Position numbers and translations under genes: made by a program
In this document: positions 42,200 through 51,044 of the stretch, in pieces
Numbering within the stretch: position 1 is the stretch's first letter
Layout of the letters: each line of letters begins with the position of its first letter
The notes under the pieces: generated by a model
Database searches by the model: none
The model's input: only the letters and a program-made list of their open reading frames with translations
What the model was told of the DNA's origin: nothing
From: CAZAQK01 sp964535825
Lineage (GTDB): Bacteria > Pseudomonadota > Alphaproteobacteria > Rickettsiales > SXRF01
DNA: 59,405 nucleotides
Direction of reading: 5' to 3'
Assembly (NCBI GenBank): GCA_964535825.1
Contig: CAZHUC010000009.1
Span: forward strand, 1-59,405

Positions 42200-42768
42200 T
42201 ATGATGCCTTTGCGCGTTCCACATAGCTATTGCTTGTGGTGTCGACCACGATGCTTTCGCCCGCTTCAATGAACGGAGGCACAAGCACGCGTACACCATT
42301 TTCCAGCACAGCGGGTTTGTAAGAAGAAGAGGCGGTCTGGCCTTTTACCACCGGGTCTGCTTCCACGATCTTCAGGGTCACTTTGCCAGGCAATGCAACA
42401 GAGAGTGGTTTGCCTTCGTAAGTTTCCACCATCACGGTCATGCCGTCCTGCAGGTAAGGGAAGGCATCGCCGATCATTTCTTTTTTCATGATGAACTGCT
42501 CATAGCTTTCATTATCCATGAAGGTCAGGTCATCGCCATCAGCGAACAGGAAATTGCAGGAGCGAGAATCCAGCGATACGCGTTCGACCTTTTCATCGGA
42601 AGCAAGGCGCACGTTATTCTTTGTGCCGGATTTCAGGTCTTTAAGTTCTACCTGGTTGAATGAGCGCAGGTTGCCCGGGGTGCGGATCTCATGTTTTACC
42701 ACCAGCATCAGTTTGCCCTGATACTCGACCACCATACCCATTCTTACTGCCGAACCGTCGATACGCAT
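42199..42768 (-). CDS. efp: elongation factor P, with Asn at the tip position
   Basis: 189 residues with three beta-barrel domains, full length, and the conserved C-terminal signature VDTTSNSYVERAKAS. EF-P enters stalled ribosomes and helps proline-proline bond formation. The loop that normally reads PGKG (Lys) or a Arg equivalent here reads TPGNLRSFN, placing Asn33 at the site that is beta-lysylated or rhamnosylated in other bacteria. So neither lysylation nor rhamnosylation can happen. No modification enzyme gene is in the window. It is coupled to suhB. Confidence 0.96.
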   Translation of the reverse strand: MRIDGSAVRMGMVVEYQGKLMLVVKHEIRTPGNLRSFNQVELKDLKSGTKNNVRLASDEKVERVSLDSRSCNFLFADGDDLTFMDNESYEQFIMKKEMIGDAFPYLQDGMTVMVETYEGKPLSVALPGKVTLKIVEADPVVKGQTASSSYKPAVLENGVRVLVPPFIEAGESIVVDTTSNSYVERAKAS

Positions 42769-42770
42769 AA

Positions 42771-43430
42771 TTATTCTCTTTTTTCTAGGGCCTTCGTTAT
42801 GGCCAGATTAAATTCTTTTACGGCTTCCTTTGACCCTTTGGGGTGATTCCAGATAGCGGTTATCGCCGCGATGAAATCTGCACCGGCCGTAACCAAAGGC
42901 GCACAATTGGCCGCGTTGATACCACCAATTGCCACACACGGCAAGAGCATAAATGCTTGCCACCACTCCAAAATATCGAGGCCTGGCGTGCCCCATTTCT
43001 CTATTTTTTCCTGCGGTTTGGAGGTGGTTGGATAAAACGCCCCAAAGGCCACATAATCGACCCCGGCTTCACCTGCTTCCATGGCGATATGGCGGGAGGC
43101 ATGGGCGGTAGCCCCGATCACCATATCCTTACCCACAATGGCACGGGCTTCGGCGATCGGCATGTCGTCATACCCCAGATGCACGCCATCTGCGGCTATC
43201 TTTGCCGCCAGATCAGGCCTATCATTCAGGATGAATGCCACTTCGCGCTCCTGGCAGATGGGCATAAGTTCCTTTGCTGCCTTGATAATATCGGCATCAT
43301 CCGCTTCTTTCAGGCGAAGCTGGAACGCGCCCACATCACCACCGGAAAATGCTTCTTCCAGCTGTTTCCGGAAGGCAGAAATATCAAACGAGGGAGGGGA
43401 AACGAGGTATAAGCGGCAGGTTTGAGGCAT
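42771..43430 (-). CDS. thiE: thiamine-phosphate synthase (ThiE family)
   Basis: 219-residue TIM-barrel protein. The motifs are GAFQLRLKEAD (pyrophosphate side), FILNDRPDLAAKIAADGVHLGYDD, IGATAHASRH, DYVAFGAFYPTTSKP and the phosphate loop VAIGGINAAN. It joins HMP-PP and thiazole phosphate to make thiamine monophosphate. The first motif lacks the usual Lys of QxRxK as I read it (QLRLKE has the Lys shifted), so activity is likely but not certain. TenI-like proteins are the alternative. Confidence 0.85.
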   Translation of the reverse strand: MPQTCRLYLVSPPSFDISAFRKQLEEAFSGGDVGAFQLRLKEADDADIIKAAKELMPICQEREVAFILNDRPDLAAKIAADGVHLGYDDMPIAEARAIVGKDMVIGATAHASRHIAMEAGEAGVDYVAFGAFYPTTSKPQEKIEKWGTPGLDILEWWQAFMLLPCVAIGGINAANCAPLVTAGADFIAAITAIWNHPKGSKEAVKEFNLAITKALEKRE

Positions 43431-43433
43431 CAG

Positions 43434-44150
43434 TTATCTTCTACGTTTATCACCATCACGGGTTATCTTACCGGTATGGCCATTTTCCAGATTTGGTGGG
43501 GGAAAAGATACAGAGCGATCAGTTTCAAGGTTCTTTTGTACAAGCCAACCGTCACTTCCTATACGTTCCCGAACCTCGCCATGCGGGGAATCAGATAGTC
43601 TTGTAACACACATACCTACGCGTTTATCAACATACATTTCTCGCCAGAGCTGGATAAAAACAGGAGCAACCTGGTCTAACACCGGCTGAATTTCTGCTAT
43701 TTGTTTAGCATTGAGTTTGTGATTCACTTTGGTATCCAATCCATCTTTGCCGAGGAGGTATTGGGTAAAGTCGTCACCCTTATAATTTTCTACTAGTTCG
43801 AAACGTGATTCACGGCCATCAGGAACATGAAACACATGAATATGCGCCGGAGGAAATTCGTGACGACGCATGGGCTGAGTAAACTGCTGGCTTTTGTCGA
43901 GTTTCTGTCTACGATTCCTGCGTCTGGTAACGTGGTCATCATGTGCATCGTCACCTACATCAGGGCGTATACGCTTTGAATTAATATAGAAATCTTTGAC
44001 TTCCGGGGCATCGAGCTCTGGCGGCGCGTACATAACGATCCGGTACTGTCCGTGATTAAAGCCCCAACCCAGCACACCAAGATACCGCGGATTTTTCTCC
44101 GTAGGTCCAAACTGGACGATATCTTTAATTGAGCGAGGAATCCCGTTCAT
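43434..44150 (-). CDS. unknown protein between thiE and fba
   Basis: 238 residues that I do not recognise. There is no signal peptide and no membrane helix. The N-terminal part (YLGVLGWGFNHGQYRIVMYAPP) looks like beta strands. The middle is strongly basic (VTRRRNRRQKLDK), followed by RRHEFPPAHIHVFHVPDG, a His-rich segment slightly like the DUF4160 motif. The C-terminus is charged and Arg-rich (KITRDGDKRRR). Composition differs from the metabolic genes on either side, but it sits in the same direction with gaps of only 3 and 5 bases, so it is probably co-transcribed. Confidence 0.6.
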   Translation of the reverse strand: MNGIPRSIKDIVQFGPTEKNPRYLGVLGWGFNHGQYRIVMYAPPELDAPEVKDFYINSKRIRPDVGDDAHDDHVTRRRNRRQKLDKSQQFTQPMRRHEFPPAHIHVFHVPDGRESRFELVENYKGDDFTQYLLGKDGLDTKVNHKLNAKQIAEIQPVLDQVAPVFIQLWREMYVDKRVGMCVTRLSDSPHGEVRERIGSDGWLVQKNLETDRSVSFPPPNLENGHTGKITRDGDKRRR

Positions 44151-44155
44151 ACAGA

Positions 44156-45115
44156 TTACTTGTTGTCTTTATACACCCCGATCATATTCTCGAGCAGCTT
44201 GAGGGCTTCCGTGCGCGGGCGCTGGAAGGTGTTGCGGCCGATGATAGAGCCGTTGCCGCCACCATCACGGATAGCGCGTGCTTCATTCAAAATATCTTCT
44301 TCGCCTTTGGCAGCGCCACCAGAGAACACCACAATGCGTCTTCCATTAAAGCAGCATTGTTTGATATGCGCGAAGCGTTTTGCAGCGGTTGAAACGTCAA
44401 CTTTCTCTGCTTCATACACTTTCTTTGCTTCGGCTTGCTCAATGTGCGCTGTTGGTGGTTTTACCTTGATGATGTGCGCACCAAGCAATGCAGCCATGTG
44501 CGCGGCATAGGCGGTGATGTCGATGGCGGTTTCGCCTTCTTTGGAAATATCTTCACCACGCGGGTATGACCAGATAACAACCGCAAGGCCGCAATCTTTT
44601 GCTTCACGCGCCATGAACGCGATCTCTTCCATCATCTCGAAGCATTCTGCCGAGCCGGGATAGATGGTAAAGCCGATAGCCGCACAACCGAGGCGCAGCG
44701 CATCTTCAACGGAAGAGGTGATGGCCTGATTTGGCGCGCCTTTTTTTGGAGCAAGTGAGTTGGAGCTGTTCACTTTCAGGATGGTTGGAATTTTGCCAGC
44801 GAAGGTTTCACAGCCAGCTTCCAAAAAGCCAAGCGGTGCAGCATAGGCAGAAAGCCCGGCATCAACCGCAAGCTGGTAATGATAGTGCGGGTCATAGGCA
44901 TCAGGGTTTTTTGCGAAGCTGCGGGCAGGGCCGTGCTCAAAGCCTTGGTCAACCGGAAGGATAACCAGTTTGCCTGTGCCGCCGAGTTTGCCGTGCATCA
45001 GAATGCGTGCGAGGTTTTCTTTGGTCTCAGGATTATCACCTTCGTAGAAACTCAGGATCTTTTTTACTTCCGGGGTGAGTTGGCTGATTGCCTGAACTTT
45101 TGCGGTCATCGTCAT
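44156..45115 (-). CDS. fbaB: class I fructose-bisphosphate aldolase (FbaB/DhnA type)
   Basis: 319 residues. The family motif LVILPVDQGFEHGPARSFAKNP lies near residue 50, the Schiff-base lysine is in LLGAHIIKVKPPTAH, and phosphate-binding segments are VVFSGGAAKGE and GSIIGRNTFQRP. It cleaves fructose-1,6-bisphosphate without a metal ion. It is the last gene of the tkt-gap-pgk-fba series, with a 56-base gap after pgk. Confidence 0.95.
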   Translation of the reverse strand: MTMTAKVQAISQLTPEVKKILSFYEGDNPETKENLARILMHGKLGGTGKLVILPVDQGFEHGPARSFAKNPDAYDPHYHYQLAVDAGLSAYAAPLGFLEAGCETFAGKIPTILKVNSSNSLAPKKGAPNQAITSSVEDALRLGCAAIGFTIYPGSAECFEMMEEIAFMAREAKDCGLAVVIWSYPRGEDISKEGETAIDITAYAAHMAALLGAHIIKVKPPTAHIEQAEAKKVYEAEKVDVSTAAKRFAHIKQCCFNGRRIVVFSGGAAKGEEDILNEARAIRDGGGNGSIIGRNTFQRPRTEALKLLENMIGVYKDNK

Positions 45116-45171
45116 AACTTTCCTTTACATCGTGATATATGGTTCTGTTTTAAACCTGCGTGCCTGCTTTT

Positions 45172-46407
45172 TCAAGCGCGCCGTGTTGTGCGTTTGGTCT
45201 TAGGAGACGTTTTTGCAAGAGCGGCTACGCCCGGCAGGGTTTTGCCCTCCATCCATTCTAAAAATGCGCCGCCGGCTGTTGATATATAGCTGAAATTCTG
45301 CGTCATGCCGGCATGCGAGAGGGCCGCCACGGTATCGCCACCACCGGCGATGGAGCGAATTTGTTTGCGTGACGTATATTTGGCAATGGTGCGGGCAAGG
45401 CCGATGGTGCTTGCATCAAATGGGCTGACTTCGAATGCGCCGATAGGCCCGTTCCAGATTACGGTTTTGCAATCTGCCAGTGCTTCGGCAAAAAGCTGTA
45501 CCGAGCCGGGGCCGACATCTGTTGCCATACCGTCCTCAGGGATCGCATCCACATCCATCACGCGGCAGTTCGCCTGTGTTTTAAATTCAGACACTACCAC
45601 CAGATCATTTGGGAGCACAATTTCACAGCCATTCTTCTTGGCGGCTTTTAGTATGCGTTGTGCGGTCGCCTTCATGTTCTTTTCACAGATGGAGCGGCCA
45701 ACGGAATAACCTTGCGCGTATAAGAACGTGTTTGCCATCGCGCCACCGATGATGATCTTGTTCATCGTTTTGGTGAGGTTGCCGAGCAGTTCCAGCTTGG
45801 TAGATATCTTTGAACCACCGATGACCGCAGCGATCGGTTTTTTGGCAGTGCTGAAAATGCCGCCGAGTACGGAGAGTTCTTCTTCCATAAGCCGGCCAGC
45901 AGCAGAAGGCAGGTATTTCGGTATGCCGGAAACAGAGGCATGGGCGCGGTGTGATGCAGAGAATGCATCGTTTACATAAATGTCACCAAGGCTTGCGAGT
46001 TCTTGTGCAAAACGTGCATCGCCTTTTTCTTCTTCGGCATGGAAACGAAGATTTTCCAGTAACAAAATTTCGCCGTTCTTGAGTTTTTTTACAGCGTCTT
46101 CTGCGGCAACGCCAACGCAGTCCACACCGAATTTTACTTCCTTGCGGCCAAGGGCTTGCGCCAACGGATCGACCAATGGTGCAAGGGACATGGAGGGAAC
46201 GAACTTGCCGCCCGGCCTGTCAAAATGCGACAGTACAACAACACGGGCTTTTTTCTTGAGCAGGTAGGAGAGGGTGGGCACTAAACGCCGGATGCGCGTG
46301 TCATCAGTAACTTTGCCGCCGCTCATAGGCACGTTCAGGTCGCAGCGTACCAGAACCGTTTTGCCGTTATAGTCGAAGTCTTCAAGCGTATTAAATTGCA
46401 GCGTCAT
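45172..46407 (-). CDS. pgk: phosphoglycerate kinase
   Basis: 411 residues. The substrate site is LVRCDLNVPMSGGKVTDDTRIRR. The nucleotide side has AVIGGSKISTKLELL, the NGPIGAFE segment and GGGDTVAALSHAG. It transfers phosphate between 1,3-bisphosphoglycerate and ADP. A basic tail (KTSPKTKRTTRRA) of about 12 residues extends past the usual end. It overlaps gap by 4 bases. Confidence 0.98.
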   Translation of the reverse strand: MTLQFNTLEDFDYNGKTVLVRCDLNVPMSGGKVTDDTRIRRLVPTLSYLLKKKARVVVLSHFDRPGGKFVPSMSLAPLVDPLAQALGRKEVKFGVDCVGVAAEDAVKKLKNGEILLLENLRFHAEEEKGDARFAQELASLGDIYVNDAFSASHRAHASVSGIPKYLPSAAGRLMEEELSVLGGIFSTAKKPIAAVIGGSKISTKLELLGNLTKTMNKIIIGGAMANTFLYAQGYSVGRSICEKNMKATAQRILKAAKKNGCEIVLPNDLVVVSEFKTQANCRVMDVDAIPEDGMATDVGPGSVQLFAEALADCKTVIWNGPIGAFEVSPFDASTIGLARTIAKYTSRKQIRSIAGGGDTVAALSHAGMTQNFSYISTAGGAFLEWMEGKTLPGVAALAKTSPKTKRTTRRA

Positions 46408-47414
46408 TTAGTGTTCATCCACAATCTGGCTACATCCAGCATACGGCAGCTAAATCCCCATTCATTGTCATACCAGCTGGCAACGCGCGCGACCTTCCCG
46501 GTAACGTATGTACCGGTGATGTCAACGATGCTGCTATACGGGGTATGGGTATAATCAATAGAGACAAGTGGCCTTCGTGAAATATGCAGAATGTCTTTCA
46601 GTGTTTCAGTTTCTGCGGCTTTGTTCAGAGCATCATTGATGTCCTCTTTGCTTGCATCTTTTAACGTGGTGAAGCTGAGATCCACCAGCGACACATTCGG
46701 CACAGGCACGCGCACGGAGATACCATCAAGCTTGCCTTTAAGTTCCGGAATGATGAGGCCAATGGTCTTGGCAGCGCCCGTGCTGGTCGGGATCATCGAC
46801 ATGGCGGCCGAGCGTGCACGGCGCAGGTCTTTGTGGCTGTTATCTACCAGATTCTGGTCACCGGTGTAGGCGTGGATGGTGGTCATGAATCCGGAATCGA
46901 TACCGAATACTTCATGTAATACTTTAACAACTGGCGCTAACGCATTGGTAGTGCATGATCCCACAGATACCACCTGGTGGGTATCTTTGAGCGCATCATT
47001 ATTTACACCATATACGATGGTTGAATCAGCATTTTCTGCGGGTGCAGAGACGAGCACTTTTTTTGCGCCGCCTGCCAGATGTTTTTCCGCTTCATCGCGC
47101 TTGTTGAATTTGCCAGAGCATTCCAACACAACATCCACACCCATTTTTGCCCATTCGATCTGCGTAGGGTCTTTCAGGCGGGTGAGCTTTACCGGCTTGC
47201 CAGCGATGCGCAAAATATCTTCACCATCTGCTTCCAGCTTTGTGCCAAAGCGGCCGTGCACAGAGTCATACTTAAGTAGATGAACATGTGTGTCGATCGC
47301 GGCAGGGCCGTTGACGGCAACCAGCTCAATGCCCTTGTCAGGGTTTTCATAAATTGCGCGAAGTACGCAGCGGCCAATGCGACCAAGTCCATTAATGCCA
47401 ACTTTTATTGTCAT
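46404..47414 (-). CDS. gap: glyceraldehyde-3-phosphate dehydrogenase, type I
   Basis: 336 residues. The NAD-binding motif is VGINGLGRIGR, the catalytic Cys is in VVSVGSCTTNALAPV (the usual motif is SCTTNCLAP, and here the second Cys is Ala), and the catalytic His is in the MTTIHAYTGDQ segment. The chain ends with WYDNEWGFSCRMLDVARL. It sits between tkt and pgk with 4-base overlaps. Confidence 0.98.
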   Translation of the reverse strand: MTIKVGINGLGRIGRCVLRAIYENPDKGIELVAVNGPAAIDTHVHLLKYDSVHGRFGTKLEADGEDILRIAGKPVKLTRLKDPTQIEWAKMGVDVVLECSGKFNKRDEAEKHLAGGAKKVLVSAPAENADSTIVYGVNNDALKDTHQVVSVGSCTTNALAPVVKVLHEVFGIDSGFMTTIHAYTGDQNLVDNSHKDLRRARSAAMSMIPTSTGAAKTIGLIIPELKGKLDGISVRVPVPNVSLVDLSFTTLKDASKEDINDALNKAAETETLKDILHISRRPLVSIDYTHTPYSSIVDITGTYVTGKVARVASWYDNEWGFSCRMLDVARLWMNTK

Positions 47415-49423
47415 TTTACTTTATCCATAACTGCTTTAACCGTTGCATCTGCGGTGATGCCAAAATGCTTGTATAGATCTGGTGCAGGTGCAGATGCGCC
47501 AAATCCGTTCATACCGATGAAGATGCCGTTATTTCCGATATAACGTTCCCAACCGAAACCGCCCGCGGCTTCGATGGCAACTTTCAGCGTATCCTTGCCC
47601 AGTACATCTTCGCGGTATTTGGCTGGCTGTGCATCGAAGAGTTCCCAGCATGGAAGCGATACGACGCGTGCAGAAATATTCTTCTCTGCCAGTTTTTTCT
47701 GAGCATCCATGGCGATAGAAATTTCAGAGCCGGATGCGATGAGTGTAACTTTTGCATTTGCAGCGTCGGAGAGCACATACCCCCCGCGGGCACAGAGATT
47801 ATCTTTAGTATATTCCTTGCGCACGGCCGGAAGATTCTGGCGTGTGAGCGAAAGGATGGATGGGGTGTGTTTGTTGGTGAGTGCCAGAGCCCAGCATTCG
47901 GCTGTTTCAGTTGCATCAGCTGGACGGAACACGTTGAGATTCGGAATTGCACGAAGGCTTGCCAGGTGCTCAACCGGTTGATGGGTTGGGCCGTCTTCAC
48001 CGAGGCCGATGGAATCATGTGTCATCACATAGATCACACGCTGTTGCATGAGCGCAGACAAACGAATTGCCGGACGACAATAATCAGTGAACACCATGAA
48101 TGTGCCACCGTATGGGATGAATCCACCGTGCAGACTCAAGCCATTCATCATGGAGGCCATGGCGTGTTCACGCACACCGTAATAAATATAGCTGCCGCCA
48201 TACTGGCTGCTTGATACGGCTGACTGGTTCTTTGCTTTTGTGTTGTTCGAGCCGGTCAAGTCAGCTGAGCCGCCTGCCAGTTCTGGAATAACAGGTGCAA
48301 GTGCGTTCAGCACATTTTCGGATGATTTACGCGTAGCTTCATTCGGTGCTGTTTCTGCCAGCTTCTTTTTAAAATCTTCGAAGGTAGCTTGCCAGCCATC
48401 TGGTAATTCACCTGCAACCTGCTGGCTGAAGACAGATTGAATTTTTGCATCTGCGCTTTCGAATGACTTTGTCCAGTCGGCAAATGCTTTGCTGCCTTTT
48501 TTCCCAGCTTCACGCCATGCGGAAAGAATATCGGCAGGTATTTCAAATTCTGCGTGTTCCCAGCCGAGCTTTTTGCGTGCACCAGCAATTTCATCTTTGC
48601 CGAGTGGTGAGCCGTGGCATTTTTCTGAGCCTTCCTTGCTTGGCGCACCATAACCAATTTTGGTGCGGCATGCGATAAGGGTAGGGGCATTGCTATTCTG
48701 AGCTTTAGCGAGTGCAGTACGCAGTGCATCAACATTGTGGCCATCAACGGATGGGATCACATTCCAGCCGTAAGATTCAAAACGTTCTGTTACATCATCG
48801 GATACAGAAAGGCTGGTTGGGCCGTCGATAGAGATCTGGTTGTCGTCCCACAGCACGATGAGTTTGCTCAGCTTCAAATGTCCGGCAAGTGATGCGGCTT
48901 CGTGGCTGATACCTTCCATCAGGCAACCGTCACCTGCGATAACATAGGTGTAATGGCTTACGATCTTATCCCCGAAGCGTGCATTCTGCATACGCTCGGC
49001 GAGTGCCATGCCCACAGCATTGGCGATACCCTGTCCCAGTGGGCCAGTGGTGGTTTCAATTCCGGTCGCGTGGCCGAATTCCGGATGACCGGCGGTCTTT
49101 GCACCGAGTTTGCGGAAATTTTTTATTTCATCCAGCGTCATATCTTCATAGCCGGTGAGATAGAGCAGGGCGTATTGCAACATCGAACCATGGCCGGCGG
49201 AAAGTATGAAGCGGTCACGATCAGGCCAGTTCGGGTGTTTCGGGTCGAATTTCAGGAATTCGGTGAACAATATTGTGGCTGCATCGGCCATGCCCATGGG
49301 CATGCCGGGGTGGCCGGAAGCGGCTCTTTCCACCGCATCCATGGAAAGGGCGCGGATGGCATTGGCCATATCTTTAGGTGAAACAGAGGGATAATCAGAG
49401 GTTTTGGGCATAACCGATGGCAT
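47411..49423 (-). CDS. tkt: transketolase
   Basis: 670 residues, normal length. Thiamine-diphosphate binding is in AASGHPGMPMGMADAA and in GDGCLMEGISHEAASLAGHL...LWDDNQISIDG, and the pyrimidine domain has GVREHAMASMMNGLSLHGG. It moves two-carbon units in the pentose phosphate pathway. It is the first gene of the tkt-gap-pgk-(fba) operon, divergent from the DUF4164 gene across 78 bases that should hold both promoters. Confidence 0.98.
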   Translation of the reverse strand: MPSVMPKTSDYPSVSPKDMANAIRALSMDAVERAASGHPGMPMGMADAATILFTEFLKFDPKHPNWPDRDRFILSAGHGSMLQYALLYLTGYEDMTLDEIKNFRKLGAKTAGHPEFGHATGIETTTGPLGQGIANAVGMALAERMQNARFGDKIVSHYTYVIAGDGCLMEGISHEAASLAGHLKLSKLIVLWDDNQISIDGPTSLSVSDDVTERFESYGWNVIPSVDGHNVDALRTALAKAQNSNAPTLIACRTKIGYGAPSKEGSEKCHGSPLGKDEIAGARKKLGWEHAEFEIPADILSAWREAGKKGSKAFADWTKSFESADAKIQSVFSQQVAGELPDGWQATFEDFKKKLAETAPNEATRKSSENVLNALAPVIPELAGGSADLTGSNNTKAKNQSAVSSSQYGGSYIYYGVREHAMASMMNGLSLHGGFIPYGGTFMVFTDYCRPAIRLSALMQQRVIYVMTHDSIGLGEDGPTHQPVEHLASLRAIPNLNVFRPADATETAECWALALTNKHTPSILSLTRQNLPAVRKEYTKDNLCARGGYVLSDAANAKVTLIASGSEISIAMDAQKKLAEKNISARVVSLPCWELFDAQPAKYREDVLGKDTLKVAIEAAGGFGWERYIGNNGIFIGMNGFGASAPAPDLYKHFGITADATVKAVMDKVK

Positions 49424-49501
49424 ATCTTTTTACTTTATTTCTGTAAGTCACATGTTAAGATTCACCGTTGTAATCAGATTATTAGAACTTCTCAACGAAA
49501 A

Positions 49502-49810
49502 ATGATTATGTCTGACACGCAAACCGCATCACCACTCACTGTTGCCCTTGGGAAGATCCACGCCGCGCTCGACCGCCTGGATAGGGGAATTCAGCAAAAA
49601 ACAGTGGAAAAAGCGCATAATGAGCGTGAAAAGCAGCACCTTACGCTGATAACGAACGAGAACAAGCAGCTACAGGATGATCAGGTGCGTCTGAACCAGA
49701 CCATTGATGACCTCCAGAACCAGTATGATGACCTGCACAAGGTGGCAGTGAATATCTATGGCCGTCTGGACGACTCTGTGCGCCGTATTACCAAGATTAT
49801 CGGTAATTAA
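49502..49810 (+). CDS. DUF4164-type coiled-coil protein
   Basis: 102 residues, nearly all helix, with long coiled-coil heptads (KAHNEREKQHLTLITNENKQLQDDQVRLNQTIDDLQNQYDDL). It matches DUF4164, a family common in Alphaproteobacteria and usually found next to tkt and zapA. Here tkt is present and zapA is not. A link to cell division is inferred from that context. ATGATTATG at the start gives two possible ATGs, and neither has a clear ribosome site. Confidence 0.7.
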   Translation: MIMSDTQTASPLTVALGKIHAALDRLDRGIQQKTVEKAHNEREKQHLTLITNENKQLQDDQVRLNQTIDDLQNQYDDLHKVAVNIYGRLDDSVRRITKIIGN

Positions 49811-49853
49811 CAGGTAAAGCGTTAGATTTTTTGTTTTTTCAGCAAATTACCAC

Positions 49854-49881
49854 TTGACTAAAATCCCGTTCCGATTAATTT
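49854..49881 (+). promoter_or_regulatory. candidate promoter of tRNA-Ala(UGC)
   Basis: TTGACT at 49854-49859 and a weak -10 (TAATTT) at 16 bases spacing. A G/C-rich discriminator (CCCGCC) follows before the tRNA, which is typical of stable RNA promoters under stringent control. Confidence 0.45.
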
Positions 49882-49897
49882 TCCCGCCTGCCTATGT

Positions 49898-49973
<76 letters not shown>

Positions 49974-49979
49974 TTAAAT

Positions 49980-50003
49980 AGCCGCTTCAGGCGGCTTTTT
50001 TTA
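49980..50003 (+). terminator. intrinsic terminator after tRNA-Ala
   Basis: A 6-bp stem AGCCGC/GCGGCT with a 5-base loop, then seven T. It starts 7 bases after the CCA end. Its T-run overlaps the stop codon of the convergent TPMT-like gene. Confidence 0.88.
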
Positions 50004-50636
50004 TGTCTTTAGCAGCCAGATCGTTTCTTTGGCCGGGCTTAGGCCTTTGAGGCCGCCAGGAACATCAATGGTTTCCAGTAATGTGATGGTATAGTTCTTG
50101 TCGTAGTGTCGTCGCACTTCTTCGCTCGTTACGGAGAATGGCGGGCCTGGTTGCGTGGATTGGTCGTATTCATAGCAGATAAGAAGCTGCGGGGCATTGG
50201 CGGTGATCTGCATAAGGTGTGCTGTGTAAAGTGTGCGCATGTCTTCCGGCAGTGCAACAAGTGCCGCGCGGTCATACACTGCATCCACATGTCCGAGTGT
50301 CTCAGGCCGTAATGCAAAGAGATCACCGACAAATATATCGAGGTGTTCGGCATTATAATGAAGTAACGAGCCTTGCTGTGTGATGGTTGGTTTAATTCCA
50401 AGCTCAGCAAATAACTGTTCAATGGCCAGTGGTATCAGCTCAATGCCAACCACATGATAGCCACGCGCCAGAAGCCATGCGATATCCAAAGTCTTTCCGC
50501 AGAGCGGTAGAAATACACGCTGCCCTTGCTTCAGGCCTAGTGATTCAATATGCCTGCGTAGAAGAACATTCGCTTTCTTTTCATGAAAGGCGATCTCGTT
50601 CTTGTGCCAGCGGCGATGCCAGAAACTTCCGTTCAT
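50001..50636 (-). CDS. tpm: thiopurine S-methyltransferase (TPMT) family protein
   Basis: 211 residues. The TPMT-specific opening is SFWHRRWHKNEIAFHEKKANVLL, followed by the SAM-binding site RVFLPLCGKTLDIAWLLARGYHVVGIEL and the YDRAALVALPEDMR segment. Bacterial members methylate thiols or oxyanions of selenium and tellurium, and the natural substrate is unclear. It is convergent with tRNA-Ala(UGC) and divergent from the lipoprotein gene. Confidence 0.92.
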   Translation of the reverse strand: MNGSFWHRRWHKNEIAFHEKKANVLLRRHIESLGLKQGQRVFLPLCGKTLDIAWLLARGYHVVGIELIPLAIEQLFAELGIKPTITQQGSLLHYNAEHLDIFVGDLFALRPETLGHVDAVYDRAALVALPEDMRTLYTAHLMQITANAPQLLICYEYDQSTQPGPPFSVTSEEVRRHYDKNYTITLLETIDVPGGLKGLSPAKETIWLLKT

Positions 50637-50723
50637 AGGGTATTTTTAGTTGTGATGGTTTTCCTGCACAAGAGATATGTTATTTGCTTGCACCAGTTTT
50701 TTTCATCACCTACAAGCGTTGCC

Positions 50724-51044
50724 ATGATATTTTCAGGTAGAAAAATTATTGTGTTGGCAGCTTTATTTGTCACTGGCTGTGCGCTGCAAAGTGCATCAGA
50801 CGAATTGGTCACTGAAGGCAATATCGTAGCGATCAGCGAGAAACAATTGCTCATTCAGGAACGGACTAGCGTAGTCAGGCTGGACATGCGTGGTGCAACA
50901 GGACAGAAACTTGCAGCGCGTTACAAAGCAGGGCAGGAAGTGACCTTGCTGGGACGTCGCTCCGTAGATGAGCATGGTGACGCTAAGGAAGACATACAGG
51001 TTATTGTCTTCGCAGACGGCCATCGGCTCAGGGTTGCGCCCTAG
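50724..51044 (+). CDS. small lipoprotein of unknown function
   Basis: 106 residues from the ATG at 50724. The lipoprotein signal ends with VTGCAL, with Cys as the lipid site. The mature part is short and beta-rich (GNIVAISEKQLLIQERTSVVRLDMRG) with a GQEVTLLGRRSVDEHGDAKED segment, resembling a small OB-like or DUF-type periplasmic domain. I do not recognise a family. An upstream start at 50583 would remove the signal position and overlap the TPMT gene, so I reject it. Confidence 0.6.
   Translation: MIFSGRKIIVLAALFVTGCALQSASDELVTEGNIVAISEKQLLIQERTSVVRLDMRGATGQKLAARYKAGQEVTLLGRRSVDEHGDAKEDIQVIVFADGHRLRVAP

Noticed and set aside
43431..43433. TPP riboswitch before thiE (and before thiD at 26421)
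   Set aside because: Both genes directly follow or overlap upstream genes, so there is no leader long enough, and I see no THI-box sequence.
50583..50723. N-terminal extension of the small lipoprotein
   Set aside because: It overlaps the divergent TPMT-like gene and pushes the lipobox about 66 residues from the N-terminus.
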